Assembly (NCBI GenBank): GCA_027070385.1
Contig: JALXDW010000413.1
Location: 1-12,611 of the forward strand
From: Chromatiales bacterium
Lineage (GTDB): Bacteria > Pseudomonadota > Gammaproteobacteria > UBA6429 > Thiohalophilaceae
DNA length: 12,611 nucleotides
Direction of reading: 5' to 3'
Shown here: piece by piece, positions 7,582-12,611 of the stretch
Position numbering within the stretch: position 1 is the first letter of the stretch
How the letters are laid out: the number at the start of each line of letters is the position of its first letter
Notes under the pieces: generated by a model
Told to the model about the DNA's origin: nothing
Seen by the model: only the letters and a program-made list of their open reading frames with translations
The model's database searches: none
Program-made: the position numbers and the translations under genes

Positions 7582-8145
7582 ATGCCTAAATTTATTATTG
7601 CAGGAGGGTTGCTGTTACTGCTGAGCCTGCCGCTGAAAGCGCAGGGTATTCGAGCATCACTTGGAGAAGACAGTGTCCGTTTTATTTATGTTACTGAAGC
7701 ATGGGGACAGGAAATTGGCAGTCTGGATGTTGAAGCCGGTGTGTTGACCACTGGCACCGATAATATCTCGTTACTGCATTTAGGTATATTGGTTCAGCAT
7801 GAAAGTCAGAATGCGGCACTGAAGCTCTCTGTGGGTGGTCGGGGTTATTACACAACGATAAATAATAAAAATGCAGCTTTGCTTGCTTTAGGTGGAGACC
7901 TGCTGTTAAGCCCGGATAACTGGAGCGGTTTTGGTATCGGGTTGAGTTATTATACAGCTCCGAGCGTGACCACTTTTTCAGATGCCGACGCCTTTACTGA
8001 ATACAGCGTGAGCGTTGGTTATCAAATGACACCGCAAGCTAATATTTATTTTGGCTACCAGAAAGTCACGATTAAAATGGTTAGCGAAACCAGTGACCGT
8101 AACATTGAGAAAGGATCTTTTTTGGGTATAAGGATTGATTTTTAG
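7582..8145 (+). CDS. YfaZ-like outer-membrane beta-barrel protein
   Basis: The frame is open from 7516, but the ATG at 7582 has a strong Shine-Dalgarno (AAGGGAG, 7571-7577) and begins a signal peptide (MPKFIIAGGLLLLLSLPLKA, cut near Ala20). The protein has 187 residues. The mature part is a series of alternating polar and hydrophobic strands, with turns such as NKNA and SPDNWSG, and ends in Phe (RIDF), as outer-membrane barrels do. Mature length of about 165 fits an 8- to 10-strand barrel. Overall pattern and the start SLGEDSVRF resemble the YfaZ family, whose function is not known. It is likely cotranscribed with the HAD gene 26 bases downstream. The barrel call is firmer than the YfaZ assignment. 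Confidence 0.7.
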   Translation: MPKFIIAGGLLLLLSLPLKAQGIRASLGEDSVRFIYVTEAWGQEIGSLDVEAGVLTTGTDNISLLHLGILVQHESQNAALKLSVGGRGYYTTINNKNAALLALGGDLLLSPDNWSGFGIGLSYYTAPSVTTFSDADAFTEYSVSVGYQMTPQANIYFGYQKVTIKMVSETSDRNIEKGSFLGIRIDF

Positions 8146-8171
8146 GGCCGCTTTGATTTAGCTTATGCCGC

Positions 8172-8870
8172 ATGTTGAAAGTGTTGTGTTTTGATTTGTT
8201 TTCCACGTTGGTGGATGTGGGGAGTGTACCGTTGTCTGTTGGTCGAATGACCGCCGATATTTTTGGTATTGAACGTGAGCAATGGAATACACTGTGTTTT
8301 AGTGCTGAACATGAGATTTGCCAGCCCACAGAAGCTTTTGATGTTATCAAAACCCTGATTCATAGCCATGACCCTTCCATTTCAGACAGTTTAATCCAGC
8401 AAGCCACAGCAGAGCGTCAGCAACGTTTTAATTATGCGCTAACACAGCATATTGATGCTGATGTTCTACAAGGCATTAAACAATTAAAACAACAAAACTA
8501 TCAACTGATTCTGGTCTCCAATGCATCGACTGCCGAAGTTCAGGCCTGGTCGGATTCACCATTAGCGACATTGTTTGACCACAGTATTTTCAGTTGTGCA
8601 GTCGGGTTAAAAAAACCGGATATTGCAATTTATCAACATGCGTGTGAACTTGCTGCTGTTGAGCCGGCACAGTGCTTATTTATCGGTGATGGTGGCAGTG
8701 ATGAGCTACATGGTGCAAAAGCTGCCGGGATGAAAACCTTATTGATGACACGCTTTCTAAAAAACAATAAAACAGCACGACAACAAGCTTATGCCGATGT
8801 GATTGATGGGGAGGTCGCCTCAACAATAGAAGTACTGGAATGGCTTGAAGGACAGTCCGTGAATAAATAA
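8172..8870 (+). CDS. HAD-superfamily hydrolase, haloacid-dehalogenase-like
   Basis: This 232-residue cytoplasmic protein has all four HAD motifs. Motif I is FDLFSTLVD with nucleophile Asp8. Motif II is LVSNAS (Ser116). Motif III is the lysine in GLKKPD (Lys148). Motif IV is IGDGGSDE (Asp173, Asp177). A helical cap lies between motifs I and II (about residues 18-95), as in subclass I. The residue two after the nucleophile is Phe, not the Asp used as general acid by HAD phosphatases. That resembles the DxYGT pattern of L-2-haloacid dehalogenases, so phosphatase activity is less certain than the fold. The start at 8172 has no clear Shine-Dalgarno. It follows the YfaZ-like gene at 26 bases, and translation may depend partly on it. 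A strong terminator follows directly. Confidence 0.85.
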   Translation: MLKVLCFDLFSTLVDVGSVPLSVGRMTADIFGIEREQWNTLCFSAEHEICQPTEAFDVIKTLIHSHDPSISDSLIQQATAERQQRFNYALTQHIDADVLQGIKQLKQQNYQLILVSNASTAEVQAWSDSPLATLFDHSIFSCAVGLKKPDIAIYQHACELAAVEPAQCLFIGDGGSDELHGAKAAGMKTLLMTRFLKNNKTARQQAYADVIDGEVASTIEVLEWLEGQSVNK

Positions 8871-8879
8871 AAAGCAATA

Positions 8880-8917
8880 AAAAACCGGGGTAAAGACAAA
8901 ACTTCACCCCGGTTTTT
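8880..8917. terminator. Bidirectional intrinsic terminator
   Basis: AAAAACCGGGGT (8880-8891) pairs perfectly with ACCCCGGTTTTT (8906-8917). Further AAG/CTT pairs inside the loop are possible after one mismatch. The GC-rich core, with A-run on the left and T-run on the right, works in both directions. It starts 10 bases after the HAD stop (8870) and ends 24 bases before the HU-like gene's stop on the other strand (8941). Confidence 0.88.
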
Positions 8918-8940
8918 GGATAACGTTTTAAATGCTAAAT

Positions 8941-9324
8941 TTAAAGCGCCATTTCTTTTAATGCTTTTAAAGGTTGGCATTTAATCACATTACGCGCGGG
9001 TTTTGCCTTGAAAACAGTCGGTTCGCCTGTGAATGGATTAATACCTTTACGTGCTTTAGTTGCAGGTTTACGTACCACTTTTACTTTAAGTAAACCAGGT
9101 AAAGTAAATACACCCGCACCGTTACGCTTAACATGGCCGTTAATGATTAAAGCAAGCTCATCAAAGATAGTCGCAATGTCTTTTTTCTTCATATCTGTAC
9201 GTTCAGCAAGGGTAGTGAAAAGCTGAGTTTTAGTAAAAGGTTCTTTAATGGCTTTTACTTTAGGTGCAGCAGCAGCTGCTTTTTTCTTTGTTGCTTTCTT
9301 TTTTGTTTTCTTCTTAGCGGCCAT
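8941..9324 (-). CDS. HU/IHF-family DNA-binding protein with lysine/alanine-rich tail
   Basis: The protein has 127 residues, about 35 longer than standard HU. Residues 1-27 are a basic tail (MAAKKKTKKKATKKKAAAAA, then PKVKAIK), resembling eukaryotic histone H1 tails. The HU fold follows from about residue 29: the N-terminal dimerisation helices (FTKTQLFTTLAERTDMKKKD), the strand region with GVFTLPGLLKVKVV, and the DNA-binding arm RKPATKARKGINPFTGEP (85-102), matching the RNPxTG arm of HU with its Pro97. It should be an abundant nucleoid protein that bends DNA, the tail adding nonspecific binding or compaction. The start at 9324 is firm: AGGAG (9330-9334) lies 5 bases upstream. Codons in the tail are mostly AAA/AAG and GCA/GCT/GCC. 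It shares a terminator with the HAD gene and is divergent from the Rieske gene. Confidence 0.92.
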   Translation of the reverse strand: MAAKKKTKKKATKKKAAAAAPKVKAIKEPFTKTQLFTTLAERTDMKKKDIATIFDELALIINGHVKRNGAGVFTLPGLLKVKVVRKPATKARKGINPFTGEPTVFKAKPARNVIKCQPLKALKEMAL

Positions 9325-9407
9325 GGTAACTCCTGATTTCGCTTGTTTCTGATTGAGATTGATTATGCTGTTTTAAAATATTTTATTTTGCCTTGAGCCA
9401 TTCAATG

Positions 9408-9419
9408 ATGTTAAAACAT
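9408..9419. repeat. Small inverted repeat in the HU-like gene's leader
   Basis: ATGTT and AACAT flank a 2-base AA centre. It lies about 84-95 bases upstream of the HU start and, if the promoter at 9457-9484 is right, inside the mRNA leader. CAATGA occurs on both sides (9403-9408 and 9423-9428). It may be a protein site or a weak hairpin; AT-rich chance is quite possible. Confidence 0.2.
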
Positions 9420-9456
9420 GATCAATGAGCTGAAAGTAAAATAATTAATAGCGCAC

Positions 9457-9484
9457 ACTATAATCATTTAGCACTATTATACAA
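9457..9484 (-). promoter_or_regulatory. Candidate sigma-70 promoter for the HU-like gene
   Basis: On the minus strand TTGTAT (9479-9484) and TATAGT (9457-9462) are 16 bases apart. The -10 matches at five of six positions and the -35 at three, including TTG. The start of transcription would be near 9450, giving a leader of about 125 bases. The same AT-rich stretch also reads TATAAT on the plus strand (9459-9464), so the direction is not certain. Confidence 0.4.
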
Positions 9485-9558
9485 GGTTTTTTTTCACTTT
9501 TTGTAAAATAAATTAAAACCTACGTTAGTGAATTCTTATTTTGTTATGCTATACCACC

Positions 9559-9945
9559 ATGAGTCGACTGATAAAAATATCTGAACGGAGTGCGTTAAGC
9601 ACAACAGCCTGTCTGACGCTGGATATTGGTTATCGTGATTCAGTTATGGATGTTCATTTTGATATTTTACTGCTAAATGATGGCTCGGGTAAGCTGGTTG
9701 CTTATCTGAATCAATGCCCTCATACGGGGGTAAATTTAAACTGGCAGCCTAATCAGTGCTTTGATCAGGAGCAACGCTACCTGGCTTGCAGCTTGCATGG
9801 TGCATTGTTTCAGCCTGAGGACGGTTTTTGCGTCTATGGGCCTTGTCGAGGTCAATCATTGGTATCTGTTGCACTTGTTTTGGATGGGGACAGTATTTTG
9901 ATTGATGTTGATGCACTTCCAATGGATAAGTTATCATCAAAATAA
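9559..9945 (+). CDS. Small Rieske-type [2Fe-2S] protein
   Basis: From the ATG at 9559 the protein has 128 residues; the frame also allows a TTG at 9541, which I consider less likely. The iron-sulfur ligands are in CPHTG (Cys53, His55) and CSLHG (Cys77, His80), the CxH...CxxH pattern of Rieske ferredoxins. There is no signal peptide or membrane anchor, so it is a soluble cytoplasmic protein, probably an electron carrier. The cysteines that form the disulfide in bc1-type Rieske proteins are absent. The distance between the two ligand pairs is 21 residues, longer than the usual 15-17, owing to an insertion around NWQPNQCFDQEQ. No oxygenase or reductase partner lies in the window, so the pathway is unknown. 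No good Shine-Dalgarno is seen. Confidence 0.87.
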   Translation: MSRLIKISERSALSTTACLTLDIGYRDSVMDVHFDILLLNDGSGKLVAYLNQCPHTGVNLNWQPNQCFDQEQRYLACSLHGALFQPEDGFCVYGPCRGQSLVSVALVLDGDSILIDVDALPMDKLSSK

Positions 9946-10075
9946 GTTGAAAACAGTGCGCTATGTGCTTGTTTCGTGGTTATAATTAAAGAAGTTGTGA
10001 TTCTGACCGTTAAATTGAATACATTTCGTGGTTTGGTTGTCGAAAAAAAATTGTATAAGGGAAAAGATCATTAAA

Positions 10076-10639
10076 ATGCGTTATTTCAGTGCGATATGTT
10101 ATTTGGTATTGCTGGGGTTGTCTGCCAATGTGTTGGCGGAGTCTGTTTTTGTTAATGATCAGCTGCGCGTTGGGGTTCGACCTGAACCGAGTCAATTATC
10201 TGCACCTGTAGGGGTTGTTTTAACCGGCATGAAACTGGAGGTATTGGAACGACGGGAGCCTTTTATAAAAATTCGCACAGATAAGGGCTTGGAAGGCTGG
10301 ATTAAAGATATTTATGTGACAACCAAGGTGCCGGCAATATTAAGGGTTAAGGATTTGGAACGTCAGCAGAAAAAAGCACAACAGGCATTACAGGATGTTA
10401 TTAAGACCAAGACAGCACTTGAGGAGGCAAATGCCATTCTCAATGAACAAATTGATACGTTAAAAGCACAGCGTGCGGAATTACAACGTAATCGAGCCAT
10501 GCAGATTATTAACCGTGCCCGAACTGGCAGTGGTGCTATTATTCTATGGCTGGTTGTTGGCCTGATTGTGGGTATGATATTGGGCTATTTATGGCATCGC
10601 CATCAATCGATGAAACGCTTGGGTGGCCTGAGAATATAG
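10076..10639 (+). CDS. SH3-domain membrane-anchored protein (TIGR04211/YgiM-like)
   Basis: The frame opens at a GTG at 10028, but the ATG at 10076 begins a clear signal peptide (MRYFSAICYLVLLGLSANVL, cut near AES), giving 187 residues. A bacterial SH3-like domain follows (about 24-83: VRPEPSQ, EVLERREPFIKIRTDKGLEGWI). Then come a coiled-coil stretch (about 92-146, rich in Gln, Glu, Lys and Leu) and a C-terminal membrane helix (about 153-173) with a short basic cytoplasmic tail. This order is that of the SH3-and-anchor family to which E. coli YgiM belongs. The SH3 domain should face the periplasm and may contact peptidoglycan or another protein; the role is unproven. AAGGG lies about 13 bases before the start, rather far for a ribosome site. 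The gene follows the Rieske gene after 130 bases. A TATAAT at 9981-9986 may give it its own promoter. Confidence 0.88.
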   Translation: MRYFSAICYLVLLGLSANVLAESVFVNDQLRVGVRPEPSQLSAPVGVVLTGMKLEVLERREPFIKIRTDKGLEGWIKDIYVTTKVPAILRVKDLERQQKKAQQALQDVIKTKTALEEANAILNEQIDTLKAQRAELQRNRAMQIINRARTGSGAIILWLVVGLIVGMILGYLWHRHQSMKRLGGLRI

Positions 10640-10694
10640 ACCAGAGCATTTAAGCGGGTGGCGATTAAACCCCGATAGATATCAATAAATGGAA

Positions 10695-12071
10695 TTATGC
10701 AATCATTGCCATGGTCATGGCATCTAAATCCTCTTTCCCCTGTAAAATTTCATCCATGGCCTCATAAATCTGTTCTTCGGTTAAACCAAAGTATTCATAC
10801 AGTTCTGCGGGGACTTCTTCGCTTGCAGCATCTGACATATTATGATTTTTAAGTAGTCGGTCTGCTATTTGAATCAGTTTGACATAGCCGGCATGGTCAC
10901 CATTATAGTTGTCATTGTGGTGTTCTGCTGCAGTGGTGATCACTTCAGCTGGCATGTTCCATTGTTGCATCAACAAGTTGGCTACATCGGTGTGGCAGAT
11001 ACCGAGCAGTTTGTTTTCAACCAGTGTCACGGGTGTTTCATGTTCTGCCTGTATGACTTTGTTGAGCCATTGAAATTCATGTTTGAAGAGTTGTCCCATT
11101 ACCATAAAGCCAATGTTATGCAGCAGTGCGCTTAAATACGCCACCCCCGGCTTTAATGGTTTATCCCAGTTGGCTTTACTGGCAAGCCGTTGGCATAGTG
11201 CTGCACTGTAAGTTGCATTTTGCCAGATACGGGCTTGTCCAACCGGGCCACCGGTGACTACGCTGAATACTTTGCCCATGGCAATACCAAGTGCGAGGTG
11301 CATGACTGATTCATAACCGAGTACCCTGAAAATAGCGTCAGACAATGAATTGACTTTACCTTGCTGGCCAAAGAAAGGGGAGTTGGCGTAGCGGATTACC
11401 TGTGCAGATATTGCAGGATCCAGAGTGATAATTTCAGCAAGCTGTTCGACGGTTGCATTCTTATTATTACGCAATGCCAATAATTTTGTTGCCAGTTCTG
11501 GAATGGCCGGGAGTTGCCGGATATTTTGAATACGTTCTTTTATATTGAATTGTGTGATGGAGTCGGGGCTTGAGTTTTTTTGGGGGGTATCGCGTAGTTC
11601 TGAAAATGCACAGCCAATGAGCGTATCCGCAGCAAGATCTTCAAGGTGGCCGGCATTGAGCTGGATGATTTGGCCAGAAACGGGGGACTCGAAGTAAACG
11701 GTATCCTGGTTGGTTAAAGCCTCGTCTATAATCAGTTGTACTCCCATTTGTAGACGCAGTTGGCGGGGATTCTGAATAAAATACTGGATAAATTTTTTGT
11801 GTTCTTTAATATCCAGAAAACGCAAGGATTTACGTTTAATTGCGGTTTTTAATTTTTCAAGGTTTAACTGATGATTGGCGGGAATGAGTGCCATAATGGA
11901 AACTTTGGCATCACGCATTAAAATAATACGGACACGTTGCTCTGCGGGAACAGCTTGGTTTGCCCAATTTTCTGTTATGCTGACGCTATCGGGACATTCG
12001 ATATTCTCATGTGGAATTTTTAACGTATCGAGTAGAATCTGAACGACATTATTTATCGACATTTCCTGCAT
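10695..12071 (-). CDS. YbaK-like plus HDOD domain signalling protein
   Basis: The protein has 458 residues; a second ATG at 12062 would remove three. Residues about 8-155 resemble the YbaK/ProX aminoacyl-tRNA deacylase fold (IMALIPANHQLNLEKLKTAI, then the GVQLIIDEAL region). The catalytic lysine of YbaK seems to be replaced by arginine (VRIILM, near Arg48), so it probably senses or binds rather than deacylates. Residues about 180-390 are an HDOD domain (IRQLPAIPELATKLL; LDPAISAQVIRYANS; VNSLSDAIFRVLGYESV). The metal-binding His-Asp is changed to His319-Asn320 in LLHNIG, so phosphodiesterase activity is unlikely. A Met- and acid-rich tail follows. Fused YbaK-HDOD proteins occur in other gammaproteobacteria; their function is not settled. 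The gene is divergent from the cNMP-fold gene at 12300. Confidence 0.82.
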   Translation of the reverse strand: MQEMSINNVVQILLDTLKIPHENIECPDSVSITENWANQAVPAEQRVRIILMRDAKVSIMALIPANHQLNLEKLKTAIKRKSLRFLDIKEHKKFIQYFIQNPRQLRLQMGVQLIIDEALTNQDTVYFESPVSGQIIQLNAGHLEDLAADTLIGCAFSELRDTPQKNSSPDSITQFNIKERIQNIRQLPAIPELATKLLALRNNKNATVEQLAEIITLDPAISAQVIRYANSPFFGQQGKVNSLSDAIFRVLGYESVMHLALGIAMGKVFSVVTGGPVGQARIWQNATYSAALCQRLASKANWDKPLKPGVAYLSALLHNIGFMVMGQLFKHEFQWLNKVIQAEHETPVTLVENKLLGICHTDVANLLMQQWNMPAEVITTAAEHHNDNYNGDHAGYVKLIQIADRLLKNHNMSDAASEEVPAELYEYFGLTEEQIYEAMDEILQGKEDLDAMTMAMIA

Positions 12072-12208
12072 GATCTGAATTTAACCCGTTTTGCTTTCAT
12101 TATTATGGGCTTATTAGCGACAGGACGATGTGAAACTTTAGGCTTTAATAAAAAATAGCAGAAATGCTGTGTTTAAGTGTGAATTATGCAACGTAGTGCC
12201 TATTTTTG

Positions 12209-12223
12209 TCTGTAAATTACAGA
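12209..12223. repeat. Perfect 15-base palindrome, possible operator
   Basis: TCTGTAA and TTACAGA flank a single central A, with T-run on the left and A-run on the right that extend the symmetry imperfectly. It lies in the 228-base space between two divergent genes, 77 bases before the ATG at 12300. Odd-centred, short-armed symmetry of this kind is typical of a dimeric regulator site. I cannot name the regulator. Confidence 0.4.
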
Positions 12224-12299
12224 AAATAACGGATACAAAATTTTTATAGCGTATTAAACTTAATGCTTTTTAAAGTAGATAACAAAAAACTGAATCAAT

Positions 12300-12611
12300 A
12301 TGGCTAAAAATTCAACAATTGATATCGAGCGTTTAGCTCGGCTGGAACCCATTTCTGCCCTTTCTAACGAGCGTTTGGAAGAGCTGGCAAAGCTGGCTTA
12401 TATTGAACGCGTGAGTATCGGGGTCAGTCTTTTTCGGGAAGGTGATTTGGATAATCAGACTTTGTATTTATTGCAAGGCGATGTACAACTCAGCTCATCA
12501 GATGGAAATTTTGATGAGGTGATCAGTTCCCGACAGAATACAGCAAAATTTCCTTTGGATGATAGCCAGCCAAGACAGGTTTCCTGTGTTGCACTTGGCC
12601 TGGTTGAATTC
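12300..12611 (+). CDS. cNMP-binding-fold protein, 5' part only
   Basis: Open from an ATG at 12300 (MAKNSTIDIERLARLEPISA) to the window end, 104 codons are visible and no stop. The first strands of a cyclic-nucleotide-binding fold are clear (SLFREGDLDNQTLYLLQGDVQL, about 43-64). Where the phosphate-binding cassette should be, the FGE motif is replaced by a segment with FPLDDSQPRQVSCVA (84-98), so canonical cyclic-nucleotide binding is doubtful. Similar degenerate folds in gammaproteobacteria often continue into a second domain, such as another cNMP fold or a rhodanese, which would lie beyond the edge. The Shine-Dalgarno is weak. Divergence from the YbaK-HDOD gene and the shared palindrome suggest joint control. 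Confidence 0.7.
   Translation, partial: MAKNSTIDIERLARLEPISALSNERLEELAKLAYIERVSIGVSLFREGDLDNQTLYLLQGDVQLSSSDGNFDEVISSRQNTAKFPLDDSQPRQVSCVALGLVEF

Noticed and set aside
10640..10694. Possible terminator between the SH3 and HDOD genes
   Set aside because: Only short GGGT/ACCC pairing is visible, with no T-run on either strand.
10869..11135. An 88-codon plus-strand ORF inside the HDOD gene
   Set aside because: It lies opposite a well-supported HDOD coding region and looks like a shadow frame.
12105..12158. A 17-codon ORF between the HDOD and cNMP-fold genes
   Set aside because: It has no Shine-Dalgarno and no recognisable feature; chance is the simpler explanation.
12606..12611. An EcoRI site exactly at the window end, suggesting a clone boundary
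   Set aside because: Other EcoRI sites occur inside the window (near 3318 and 9531) and the left end has none, so it is probably coincidence.

Overview
The window looks like chromosomal backbone DNA from an AT-rich gammaproteobacterium. The evidence is the mix of families: YajQ, a YfaZ-like outer-membrane protein, a YgiM/TIGR04211-type SH3 anchor protein, a fused YbaK-HDOD protein, and an HU-like protein with a lysine/alanine tail. I cannot name a genus. A methylotroph or sulfur-oxidiser relative is possible but is a guess. I see no insertion sequence, phage gene, CRISPR array, tRNA or rRNA, and nothing that marks a recently acquired island.

Layout from left to right. A complete yajQ (73-555, +) is followed by a 317-base gap holding a possible 18-codon leader ORF. 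Next is a Ycf46-like AAA+ ATPase (873-2348, +). Convergent to it is an exported tandem rhodanese (2408-3295, -). Divergent from the rhodanese is a membrane protein with a B-box-type zinc finger and a TPR-like tail (3386-4837, +). It meets tail to tail, with only 6 bases between stop codons, a rhomboid protease that also has a TPR-like tail (4844-6298, -). A well-formed divergent promoter region then leads to a protein with two cyclic-nucleotide-binding domains (6564-7478, +). This is followed by a YfaZ-like outer-membrane protein (7582-8145, +) and a HAD-family hydrolase 26 bases further on (8172-8870, +). A strong bidirectional terminator (8880-8917) separates the HAD gene from the HU-like gene (8941-9324, -). 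Divergent from that come a small Rieske protein (9559-9945, +) and the SH3 anchor protein (10076-10639, +). Last are a YbaK-HDOD protein (10695-12071, -) and, divergent from it, the 5' part of another cyclic-nucleotide-binding-fold gene (12300-12611, +) cut by the window edge.

Themes. Several products belong to signalling families: a YajQ protein (family reported to bind cyclic-di-GMP), two cNMP-fold proteins and an HDOD protein. Several others act at the envelope: a periplasmic rhodanese, a rhomboid, a zinc-finger membrane protein, an outer-membrane barrel and an SH3 anchor protein. Most genes appear to be transcribed singly or in pairs with frequent strand switching, so there is no single long operon. 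The parts most worth following up are the zinc-finger/rhomboid tail-to-tail pair with matching architectures, the degenerate cNMP fold beside the degenerate YbaK-HDOD gene, the tailed HU protein, and the leader ORF before the AAA+ gene. I did not find a clearly new multi-gene defence or mobile system.
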